Source: Brevundimonas sp. (GTDB lineage Bacteria; Pseudomonadota; Alphaproteobacteria; Caulobacterales; Caulobacteraceae). Taken from it: a stretch of DNA of 5,044 nucleotides. A program made the position numbers and the translations under genes. The notes beneath the pieces are model-generated. The model saw nothing but the letters and a program-made list of their open reading frames with translations. It had not been told where the DNA came from and did not search any database. Of the stretch, positions 1-4,961 are shown piece by piece. Every line of letters starts with the position of its first letter. The first letter of the stretch is position 1. Where the stretch lies: the NCBI GenBank assembly GCA_015234495.1, contig JADGMZ010000120.1, positions 1 through 5,044 of the forward strand, written 5' to 3'.

Positions 1-461
1 CCGTGATCCACGGCCCGGCCCTCGGCGAGACCTTCACCGCGGTGGCGGGGGGCGGCGCCTTCCTCAACGGCCAGCCCATCGCTGCTTCGGACACTGCGGA
101 CCTCGACGACGCCTCGGTCCTCGCCGACGCCCGCCTGCTGGAAGGCCCGCACTGGCCCGAGCCGTGGCCCGCCATGCGTTTCGAGAAGCGCAACGCCATC
201 GCCTACCGCATGGCCCTGGTCGCCGCCGGCGCCTTCGACGCCGCCATCGCCCTGACGCCCAAGTGGGACTGGGACGTCTGCGCCGGCGCCCTGATCGTCG
301 AGGAGGCCGGCGGTCGGGTCAGCGATCACCACGGCGGCGGCTGGCGTTTCAACCAGGCCGATCCACGCCAGGCCAGCCTCGTATGCAGCGCCCCGGCCCT
401 CCACCCGTTGATCGTTCGCCGCACAACGCCTATTCCGCTCGCGCCCCGCCCCTTCTCCTGA
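1..461 (+). CDS. Inositol monophosphatase family protein (CysQ-like), 5'-truncated by window edge
   Basis: This is the C-terminal part of a metal-dependent phosphatase of the IMPase/CysQ/FBPase superfamily. About 153 residues are visible, reading from the codon at position 3. Family members are about 260 residues long, so the first 100 or so, with the Glu and DPxDGT metal-binding motifs, lie upstream. Visible landmarks are the GGGAFLNGQPI strand-turn (visible residues 17-26) and the family signature WDWDVCAG followed by LIVEEAGG (about residues 88-104). The Asp before VCAG is the expected third metal ligand. The family hydrolyses inositol phosphates or 3'(2'),5'-bisphosphate nucleotides; the visible part does not settle the substrate. 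The last 15 or so residues, rich in Pro and Arg, look like a non-conserved tail. The stop lies 11 bases before the DUF4170 start, so the two are probably co-transcribed. This pairing is common near lipid A genes in alphaproteobacteria. Family call firm, substrate open. Confidence 0.9.
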   Translation, partial: VIHGPALGETFTAVAGGGAFLNGQPIAASDTADLDDASVLADARLLEGPHWPEPWPAMRFEKRNAIAYRMALVAAGAFDAAIALTPKWDWDVCAGALIVEEAGGRVSDHHGGGWRFNQADPRQASLVCSAPALHPLIVRRTTPIPLAPRPFS

Positions 462-472
462 CCGGACGCCCC

Positions 473-727
473 ATGACCAAGCCCGCCGACGCCGAAACCG
501 ACCAGCTGCTCCACCTCGTCATCGGCGGCGAGCTGCGTCACCTCGACAAGCCCGTGTTCCGCGACCTGTCCAGGGTCGAGTTCGTCGGGGCCTTCCCCAG
601 CTACGCCGAGGCCCGCAAGGCGTGGAAAGCCCGGGCCCAGGCGACGGTGGACAACGCCCACATGCGCTATTTCATCCTGCACGCCCACCGGCTGATCGAT
701 CCGCGCGGCGACGCTCCGGAGCTCTGA
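473..727 (+). CDS. DUF4170 domain-containing small protein
   Basis: An 84-residue soluble protein that matches what I know of DUF4170, a short alphaproteobacterial family of unknown function. The recognisable pattern is a Val-Ile-Gly-Gly-Glu strand (residues 16-20), then VEFVGAFPSYAEARKAW (35-51), then ATVDNAHMRYFI (57-68), covering almost the whole protein. It has no signal peptide, membrane segment or obvious catalytic motif. The ATG at 473 is chosen because it lies just past the stop of the phosphatase, with a GGA (464-466) six bases upstream. The same frame stays open back to 164, but only as a shadow of the phosphatase gene. The family is typically found beside IMPase-family, waaA and lpxK genes, which suggests an envelope or lipid A role. 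That is inferred from context, not shown by the sequence. Confidence 0.85.
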   Translation: MTKPADAETDQLLHLVIGGELRHLDKPVFRDLSRVEFVGAFPSYAEARKAWKARAQATVDNAHMRYFILHAHRLIDPRGDAPEL

Positions 728-744
728 CGGGAACTTGCGTCCCG
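728..744 (+). terminator. Possible weak hairpin after the DUF4170 gene
   Basis: Directly after the stop codon, CGGGA (728-732) and TCCCG (740-744) form a 5-bp stem with a 7-base loop. A TTTT run occurs only at 755-758, too far from the stem for a classical intrinsic terminator. It may attenuate readthrough from the IMPase-DUF4170 operon, or be chance in GC-rich DNA. Confidence 0.25.
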
Positions 745-768
745 GCTGGCGCGCTTTTCAGCTAGACT
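735..768 (+). promoter_or_regulatory. Candidate housekeeping promoter for the two small membrane protein genes
   Basis: GCTAGACT at 761-768 resembles the Caulobacter housekeeping -10 consensus (GCTANAWC). A TTGCGTC at 735-741 resembles the -35 element, although the spacing is longer than ideal. Transcription would start near 775, a few bases before the ribosome binding site GGAGAG (782-787). The gap between DUF4170 and the next gene is only 66 bp, and this is its only promoter-like element. Confidence 0.4.
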
Positions 769-793
769 GTCACGCCTGCCCGGAGAGACCCTG

Positions 794-1009
794 ATGACCA
801 CCGCACTCATCGTCCTGGCCCTGCTGGCGCTGGGCGTCGCCATCGTCGTCTGGGCCAGCCGCCGCAAGCCCGCCGCCCCGCCCGCCGGGCCGCGCGAGAC
901 CGACACCGCCTGGAACGACCCGGTGACCCCGGGTCCGGCCCCGACGCCGACCGAGACCTTCACCCACGAGGACGCGCCGCCCCCGCCGTCGCAGGAACCG
1001 CGGCCTTGA
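794..1009 (+). CDS. Small single-pass membrane protein with Pro-rich tail (hypothetical)
   Basis: A 71-residue protein I cannot assign to a family. Residues 3-21 (Ala/Leu/Val/Ile-rich, ending at a Trp) form one clear membrane helix. The RRK that follows at 23-25 suggests, by the positive-inside rule, that the C-terminus is cytoplasmic, though a cleaved or anchored signal sequence is an alternative. The remaining 45 or so residues are disordered-looking, rich in Pro, Thr and acidic residues (PAPTPTET, DAPPPPSQEP). The start is well supported by GGAGAG at 782-787, about 6 bases from the ATG, and by the candidate -10 box upstream. Its stop overlaps the TTG start of the next gene, so the two are probably translated together and may work as a pair. 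No catalytic residues are visible and the function is unknown. Confidence 0.7.
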   Translation: MTTALIVLALLALGVAIVVWASRRKPAAPPAGPRETDTAWNDPVTPGPAPTPTETFTHEDAPPPPSQEPRP

Positions 1010-1233
1010 CCCTGTTCGGCCGCACCCTCGGCGGCGAGGAGATCGCCAGCCTCGTCTTCCTGCTGATGGCCCTCGTCATCTGGCTCATGGCCTGGCGCGG
1101 CGAGCGCGACTGGACGCGCTGGTTCCGCCGCTGGGAGTCCGGGCGCAAGGCCCGGCGCGACGAAGAACTGGCCCGCGAGGCCGGCGGCGCCCCGCCGTCC
1201 GCGCCGGGCGCCCGGCGCGGACCCTGGGGCTGA
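1006..1233 (+). CDS. Small single-pass membrane protein with basic Trp/Arg-rich tail (hypothetical)
   Basis: A 75-residue protein of unrecognised family. Residues 13-30 (IASLVFLLMALVIWLMAW) form one membrane helix. It is followed by an amphipathic Trp/Arg-rich stretch (residues 31-51, with DWTRWFRRW) that could lie on the membrane surface, then a Gly/Pro/Ala/Arg tail. The first in-frame start is a TTG at 1006 that shares the four bases TTGA with the preceding stop. AGGA at 993-996, nine bases upstream, serves as its ribosome binding site, so translational coupling is likely. The end of the reading frame contains a long perfect palindrome, so the last 12 or so residues may be constrained by nucleic acid structure rather than protein function. 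The stop abuts the stop of the convergent phosphatase gene. The TTG start makes the N-terminus slightly uncertain. Confidence 0.65.
   Translation: MTLFGRTLGGEEIASLVFLLMALVIWLMAWRGERDWTRWFRRWESGRKARRDEELAREAGGAPPSAPGARRGPWG
1189..1230. terminator. Long palindromic hairpin at a convergent gene junction, probable bidirectional terminator
   Basis: Positions 1197-1222 form a perfect 26-bp palindrome whose left half is GTCCGCGCCGGGC. Outside a 2x2 mismatch (CC/CC), the stem resumes for six more pairs, 1189-1194 with 1225-1230, one of them G-T. The structure ends at the base before the TGA stop at 1231. It lies inside the coding sequence of the upstream small gene and just past the stop of the opposing phosphatase gene, so it could end transcripts from both sides. 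There is no T-tract on either side, so the mechanism would be hairpin-only or Rho-assisted. The structure is plain in the sequence; terminator activity is inferred. Confidence 0.55.
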
Positions 1234-1899
1234 TCACTCCCGGCGCAGGAATTTCTCGGTCAGCAGCGTTCCCCACCACTGGCCCTTGAACTCGGCCCGG
1301 ATCGCCTTCGGGTCGTAGGCGTCGCTGTCGATCCAGTCGATGAAGCTGACCCCCGTCGGCTCCACCTCCTTCAGGTACTTCTCCAGCGTATAGTCCAGCA
1401 CCCCGGTCAGCCCCTCGCGGTGGTGCAGGTATTTCTTGTCCAGCTGTCGGATCGCCTCCGAGATCGGCTCGCCGAGATGGAAGTGCCGGTACAGCACCGC
1501 CATCATCCCGGCCCTGTCCGCCCCTGACTTGCAGTGGATCAGCACCGGATACTCGATGGTCCGGAACAGCTCGCGCGCCCGGTGGATGCGGTCCTTCTGC
1601 GGTGGATCGCGCGAATCCAGCGGCGCATCGATCAGCGCGAGCCCCAGCCGCGCGCAGGCGTCCTTCTCCAGCGCGTAATAGGCCTCGTCCCGCGCCCCGC
1701 GCAGGTTGATGACCGTCCTGATCCCCTTCGCTTTCCAGTACGCCAGCTGACGCGGCGACGGCTGGTTGGTCCGCACCAGATCCGGCCCCAGCCAGTGGGC
1801 GTTCATGAACCACCGCCTCAGGAAGGCGTGATCCTTCCAGACATAGTCCCAGTGCGCCCTGAAGCGGCCGGCGCGGGTGGAGAGGTCGTAGCGGGGCAT
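1234..1899 (-). CDS. Dual-specificity/tyrosine phosphatase family protein (Cys-based, CX5R)
   Basis: A 221-residue protein of the cysteine-dependent protein tyrosine phosphatase superfamily. The P-loop HCKSGADRAG carries the catalytic Cys123 and phosphate-binding Arg129. The upstream DAPLDSRDPP loop (91-100) is where the general acid Asp would be expected. Residues 41-68 (LVRTNQPSPRQL, then TVINLRG) give the usual lead-in strand of this family. The aromatic/basic N-terminus (FRAHWDYVWKDHAFLRRWF, 13-31) recurs in alphaproteobacterial relatives and could associate with membranes; there is no clear transmembrane helix. The frame stays open to an ATG at 2019, but that extension would cover the divergent gene's ribosome binding site and looks like non-coding translation, so the ATG at 1899 is preferred. 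No Shine-Dalgarno is evident there. Caulobacter has an essential envelope phosphatase of this superfamily, CtpA, implicated in lipid A structure. Orthology is possible given the msbA neighbour but unproven. A phosphotyrosine or phosphoinositide substrate is equally open. Confidence 0.88.
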   Translation of the reverse strand: MPRYDLSTRAGRFRAHWDYVWKDHAFLRRWFMNAHWLGPDLVRTNQPSPRQLAYWKAKGIRTVINLRGARDEAYYALEKDACARLGLALIDAPLDSRDPPQKDRIHRARELFRTIEYPVLIHCKSGADRAGMMAVLYRHFHLGEPISEAIRQLDKKYLHHREGLTGVLDYTLEKYLKEVEPTGVSFIDWIDSDAYDPKAIRAEFKGQWWGTLLTEKFLRRE

Positions 1900-2017
1900 C
1901 GAGGGCAGATAGCGCGTCGCGCGCCCGCCGTCATCGCCCGCCGGAAGTTGTGCCGGCGCGGCGCATCGAATGGCCCGCCCCTTGCCGACTCTCCTGTCAG
2001 TTGAAGGAGTCTGTGCC
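1900..2017. promoter_or_regulatory. Divergent intergenic region between phosphatase and repeat-protein genes
   Basis: These 118 bp separate two divergent starts and should hold both promoters. On the - strand, ATGACG (1934-1929), 17 bases, then TATCTG (1911-1906) forms a weak sigma-70-like pair that would start transcription at about the phosphatase ATG, giving a leaderless message. On the + strand I see no convincing -35/-10 pair; TTGCCG at 1982-1987 has no partner at proper spacing. Confidence 0.35.
2004..2009 (+). promoter_or_regulatory. Ribosome binding site deciding the repeat-protein start
   Basis: AAGGAG lies eight bases before the ATG at 2018 and is the strongest Shine-Dalgarno in the window. 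It selects this ATG over the in-frame ATG at 1970. It also argues against the phosphatase starting at 2019 on the other strand. Confidence 0.8.
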
Positions 2018-3046
2018 ATGCCGATACATCCCCTTGCCGCAGTTGCGGGAGCCGCGCTCCTGGTCGCCGCCGGCCCGGCCCTCGCGGGCGACCGCGGCGG
2101 CCATCGCCCGCCCCCGCCCAGCTGCGGCGGCGGCTGCGGCGGAGGTGGTCACCATCGTCCACCGCCCCGGCCCCCGCACCACGGCGGAAACGCCAATGTG
2201 AACGTTAATGTGAACGCGAACGCCTCGGCCCGCGCCTACGCCGAGGCCAGCGCCCGCAGCCATCTCAACGCCCGCACCTGGAGCGGAGGCTCCTTCGGAC
2301 GCGGCGGCGGTGGCGGAGGAACGGTCTACGTCGGCGGCGGCGGTTACGCTGAGGGCGGCGCCTACGGCTACTCCGAAGCCTACTACGCCCCGATCGAGCA
2401 CCTCGGTCCGGCCCCGGTCAGCGCGCCCTTCGGCTACGCCGTGCGCGGCTTCGGGCGCGAGTACATAGGCTGGCGGCGGCCCGGCTACGATTGCGACTGC
2501 ACCCCGCCGCCGCGCCGCTACGAGCGATCCGGGGCATATTACGAGGAAGAGCGCTACGAGCGGTCGGAGAGCTGGTACGACGAGCGAACCTACCATGCGG
2601 AACGCCGCCGCATCGAGGTCGCGCCCCCGCCGGTCTACGTCGCCCAGCCGGAAATCCACGTGCTCCCGCCCGAGGTTTATCTCGAGCCCCCGGTCGTCCA
2701 CGTCGCTCCGCCGGTCTACGTCCAAGCCCCGCCCGTCTACGTACAGTCGCCGCCGGTCCACGTCGCCGGCCCCGAGATCCACGTCGCGGCGCCCGACGTT
2801 CACGTCACCGCGCCCGCGGTCCATGTCGCGCCGCCGATGGTGGTAACGCCGCCGCCGGTGACGGTCGAGGCGCCGCCGGTCTTCATCGAGTCGCCGCCGG
2901 TGCATGTGATCCCCGGCGAGGTGCACGTCGCGCCTCCGCCGCCGCCGCCACCGGACTACTACGGCGACCTGCCGCCTCCTGACGCCGAGCCGCTGCCGTC
3001 GCCGCCGCGGCACAACTACCGGCAGGAGCCGGGCGAGCGCGGCTGA
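2018..3046 (+). CDS. Secreted low-complexity protein with Pro/Val/His heptad repeats (hypothetical)
   Basis: A 342-residue exported protein I cannot assign to a named family. Residues 1-23 look like a Sec signal peptide: a hydrophobic Ala/Leu/Val core, with AlaLeuAla before a likely cleavage at 23/24. The mature protein is modular. Residues 24-57 are Gly/His/Pro-rich with SCGGGC (Cys36, Cys40) and two HisHis pairs. Residues 58-87 alternate Asn/Val then become Ala/Ser-rich (VNVNVNANASARA). Residues 90-125 are Gly/Tyr-rich. Residues 126-165 are the most ordinary-looking segment and contain CysAspCys (159-161). Residues 167-190 hold two copies of a Tyr/Glu/Arg unit. Residues 206-308 are 15 tandem six- or seven-residue units around VHVxxPP. 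Residues 305-342 are a Pro-rich, polar tail. There is no lipobox or membrane anchor. Such composition suggests an extended periplasmic or surface protein, perhaps structural or metal-binding; this is inference. The start is set by AAGGAG and the signal peptide. Confidence 0.8.
   Translation: MPIHPLAAVAGAALLVAAGPALAGDRGGHRPPPPSCGGGCGGGGHHRPPPRPPHHGGNANVNVNVNANASARAYAEASARSHLNARTWSGGSFGRGGGGGGTVYVGGGGYAEGGAYGYSEAYYAPIEHLGPAPVSAPFGYAVRGFGREYIGWRRPGYDCDCTPPPRRYERSGAYYEEERYERSESWYDERTYHAERRRIEVAPPPVYVAQPEIHVLPPEVYLEPPVVHVAPPVYVQAPPVYVQSPPVHVAGPEIHVAAPDVHVTAPAVHVAPPMVVTPPPVTVEAPPVFIESPPVHVIPGEVHVAPPPPPPPDYYGDLPPPDAEPLPSPPRHNYRQEPGERG
2516..2587 (+). repeat. Two tandem 36-bp units encoding a Tyr/Glu/Arg-rich 12-residue repeat
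   Basis: Within the secreted protein, residues 167-178 (RYERSGAYYEEE) and 179-190 (RYERSESWYDER) are adjacent copies. They begin with the identical RYERS and match at about 7 of 12 positions. The codons have diverged at several sites, so this is an old duplication. The module is highly charged and Tyr-rich, unlike the flanking Gly- and Pro-rich parts. Confidence 0.7.
2633..2941 (+). repeat. Fifteen tandem units of about 21 bp encoding a V-[H/Y]-V-x-x-P-[P/E] heptad array
   Basis: Residues 206-308 of the secreted protein split into 15 consecutive units: 13 of seven residues and two of six (227-232 and 275-280). Examples are VYVAQPE, IHVLPPE, VYVQSPP, VHVAGPE, VHVTAPA and VHVIPGE. Position 1 is Val or Ile throughout. 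Position 2 is His in eight units and Tyr in four. Position 3 is almost always Val, and Pro falls at position 5 and/or 6. Synonymous codons vary freely between units (GTC/GTG/GTT/GTA, CAC/CAT, CCG/CCC), so the protein pattern rather than recent DNA copying keeps the array regular. Confidence 0.9.
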
Positions 3047-3122
3047 GGCGCCTGCATGCAAGGGGGAGGCCGGGTGCTTCACATCGCTTGACTTCCCCCC
3101 GCTGTCGTCCGACCTCGGACCG
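3047..3122 (+). promoter_or_regulatory. Intergenic region upstream of the ABC exporter, with possible promoter and inverted repeat
   Basis: TTGACT at 3088-3093 is a good -35 match. A 17-base spacer would put the -10 at 3111-3116, where GACCTC is a poor match. GTCCGA (3107-3112) and TCGGAC (3115-3120) form a perfect inverted repeat with a 2-base spacer, ending two bases before the ATG and covering the only GGA that could act as a Shine-Dalgarno. GGGGGA (3062-3067) can also pair with TCCCCC (3094-3099). Either could be regulatory, or a weak terminator for the upstream gene. No function can be fixed from sequence alone. Confidence 0.35.
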
Positions 3123-4961
3123 ATGACGCCGCCGCCCGCGCCCGCCGCAGACTCCAGGACACCCCTCCGCCCCCTGCTGGCGCGCATCTGGCGCGACTAC
3201 CTTTCCCACCACCGCACGCCGCTGTTCGCCTCGATCGCCTGCGCCGCCATCGTCGGCGTCATGGCCGCCACCGTGCTGCAGCTGCTCGAGCCAGCCATCG
3301 ACGGCCTGTTCCTCGGCGAGGCCGTGACCATCTGGAGCGTCTTCACCATCCCGCCCGGTCAGGCCCTGACCGCCATCCCCCTGATCATCATCGGCGCGGG
3401 CCTGATCTGGACCGCCGCCGCCCTCGGCCAGGCGGCGCTCGTCAACCGGCTTGGCCACGGCATCGTCGGCGACATCCAGATCAAGCTGTTCGGCTCGATG
3501 ATCCGCGCCGACCTCGCCCGGCTGCGCAGCCAGCATTCCGGCGGCTTCGTCTCCTCGGTGCTGTTCGACGCCAACCTGGTGCGCGAGGCCTTCACCCAGG
3601 GGGTGGTCAACTACACCCAGCACGCCCTGACCCTGTTCGCCGTGCTCGCCTACATGGCGTGGATCGACTGGCGGCTGACCCTGATCGTCCTGCTCGGCGC
3701 GCCGCTGATCGCCTTCGTCATCCGCCGCTTCGGCAAGCGCATGCGCAAGGCCACCACCGGGGCCATGGTCGAGACCTCCAACCTGTCCACCGCCCTGATG
3801 GAGAACCTCGACGGCGTCCGCCTGATCAAGATCGAGAACCGCGAGGCGGCCGAGGAGGCCCGCGTCGGCGAGGTCGTCGGGCGGCGCCAGCGCCACGTCA
3901 TCAAGTCCGCCGACAGCCGCGCCTTCGCCGGGCCGCTGAGCAATCTGGTGGCCATGTTCGTGGTCGCCGCCGTCATGGCCTACGCCGGCTGGCGGGCCCG
4001 CGACGGGGCCATGAGCGTGGGCGCCTTCGCCGCCTACATCGGCCTGCTGATGGCCGCCGGCCAGTCGCTGCGCCAGGTCACCAACCTGCAGACGGTGATG
4101 GCTGAGGGCCTGACCGCCGCGCGGCGCCTGTTCGACGCCCTCGACATCCAGCCCGAGATTCGTGAGGCCCCCGACGCCCGGCCGCTGCCGCCCGGCCCCG
4201 TCACGGTCGCCTTCGACCGGGTCGCTTTCGCCTACGCCCCGGCCGCGGAGAACGTCGCCCCGACCCTGTCCGACGTCTCCCTGACCGTCGCCCCGGGCGA
4301 GACCATCGCCCTCGTCGGCCCATCAGGCGGCGGCAAGTCGACCCTGCTCAGCCTGTTGCCGCGCTTCTACGACGTCACCGCCGGCGCCGTGACCGTCAAC
4401 GGCCAGGACATCCGCAGCCTGAAGCTCCACGACCTGCGCGAGCGCATCGCCCTGGTCACCCAGGAGCCCTTCCTGTTCGACGACACCCTCGCCGCCAACA
4501 TCGCCTACGCCCGCCCCGGCGCCTCGCAGGCCGAGATCGAGGCCGCCGCCGCCGCCGCCGCCGCCCACGACTTCATCACCGCCCTGCCCGAGGGCTACGC
4601 CACCCGCGCGGGCGAGGCCGGCCTGCGCCTGTCCGGCGGTCAACGCCAGCGCATCGCCATCGCCCGCGCCTTCCTCAAGGACGCCCCGATCCTGCTGCTC
4701 GACGAGGCGACCTCGGCCCTCGACACCGAAAGCGAGGCCCTGGTCCAGGCTGCGCTGGAGCGGCTGATGCACGGCCGCGCCACCCTGATGATCGCCCACC
4801 GCCTGTCCACCGTCCGCAACGCCGACCGCATCTATGTGCTGGAGGCCGGCCGGGTGGTCGAGCAGGGCGCCCACGACCAGCTGGTCAGGAAGGGCGGCCT
4901 CTACGCCCGCCTTGCGAAGCAGCAGTCCCTCGACGGCGAAGCGGCGGCGGCGCGCGCATGA
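3123..4961 (+). CDS. msbA: MsbA-like ABC exporter (transmembrane and ATPase domains fused)
   Basis: A complete 612-residue half-transporter, expected to dimerise in the inner membrane and flip lipid A-core or a related lipid using ATP. Residues 33-313 form the six-helix exporter domain, with helices near 33-54, 83-104, 161-180, 183-201, 268-290 and 296-313. The ATPase domain has a likely A-loop Tyr371, Walker A GPSGGGKST (399-407, Lys405), Q-loop Gln447, signature LSGGQ (503-507), Walker B ILLLDE (523-528, catalytic Glu528), D-loop SALD (531-534) and H-loop His559. All catalytic residues are present. Length is close to the usual 580-620. The ATG at 3123 is the first possible start after the previous gene, but its Shine-Dalgarno is weak and lies in an inverted repeat. 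The lipid A assignment rests on the downstream acyltransferase-like gene and the IMPase/DUF4170 neighbourhood. A generic multidrug or peptide exporter cannot be excluded from the protein alone. Confidence 0.93.
   Translation: MTPPPAPAADSRTPLRPLLARIWRDYLSHHRTPLFASIACAAIVGVMAATVLQLLEPAIDGLFLGEAVTIWSVFTIPPGQALTAIPLIIIGAGLIWTAAALGQAALVNRLGHGIVGDIQIKLFGSMIRADLARLRSQHSGGFVSSVLFDANLVREAFTQGVVNYTQHALTLFAVLAYMAWIDWRLTLIVLLGAPLIAFVIRRFGKRMRKATTGAMVETSNLSTALMENLDGVRLIKIENREAAEEARVGEVVGRRQRHVIKSADSRAFAGPLSNLVAMFVVAAVMAYAGWRARDGAMSVGAFAAYIGLLMAAGQSLRQVTNLQTVMAEGLTAARRLFDALDIQPEIREAPDARPLPPGPVTVAFDRVAFAYAPAAENVAPTLSDVSLTVAPGETIALVGPSGGGKSTLLSLLPRFYDVTAGAVTVNGQDIRSLKLHDLRERIALVTQEPFLFDDTLAANIAYARPGASQAEIEAAAAAAAAHDFITALPEGYATRAGEAGLRLSGGQRQRIAIARAFLKDAPILLLDEATSALDTESEALVQAALERLMHGRATLMIAHRLSTVRNADRIYVLEAGRVVEQGAHDQLVRKGGLYARLAKQQSLDGEAAAARA
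4542..4565 (+). repeat. (GCC)8 trinucleotide run encoding eight Ala in the exporter ATPase domain
   Basis: Eight identical GCC codons encode Ala474-481, between the Q-loop and the LSGGQ signature in the ATPase helical subdomain. Slippage would add or remove whole alanines without a frameshift. The surrounding EIEAA...AHDFI pattern is normal for MsbA-type proteins; only the codon purity stands out. Confidence 0.8.

Noticed and set aside
164..472. Upstream extension of the DUF4170 frame
   Set aside because: It is Arg/Pro-rich shadow sequence overlapping the phosphatase gene; the DUF4170 pattern begins only after the ATG at 473.
730..758. GGAAC at 730-734 as the -35 of an EcfG-type stress promoter
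   Set aside because: No CGTT occurs 16-17 bases downstream, only CGCTTTT, so the -10 element is not matched.
1970..2017. Earlier in-frame ATG for the secreted protein
   Set aside because: Starting there would bury the signal peptide 16 residues in, and it lacks the AAGGAG that serves the ATG at 2018.
1900..2019. N-terminal extension of the phosphatase to the ATG at 2019 (40 extra residues)
   Set aside because: It would overlap the divergent gene's start codon and ribosome binding site and leave no promoter space, and the extension shows no signal peptide or family similarity.
2633..2941. CRISPR array or satellite DNA at the periodic region
   Set aside because: The 21-bp periodicity is in frame, units differ at synonymous sites, and there are no spacers; it is a protein repeat.
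1997..3187. Long open frame on the - strand (396 codons) antisense to the secreted protein
   Set aside because: It is Arg/Asp/Gly-rich, mirrors the repeat array, has no signal or motif, and covers the ribosome binding site of the real gene. The + frame has a strong AAGGAG and a signal peptide.
2883..3896. 337-codon - strand frame antisense to the exporter
   Set aside because: Composition is typical of a GC-rich shadow frame, and it opposes an exporter with intact transmembrane and ATPase motifs.
4323..4874. 183-codon - strand frame opposite the ATPase domain
   Set aside because: A Gly/Val/Asp-rich shadow of the Walker and signature motif region with no recognisable features.
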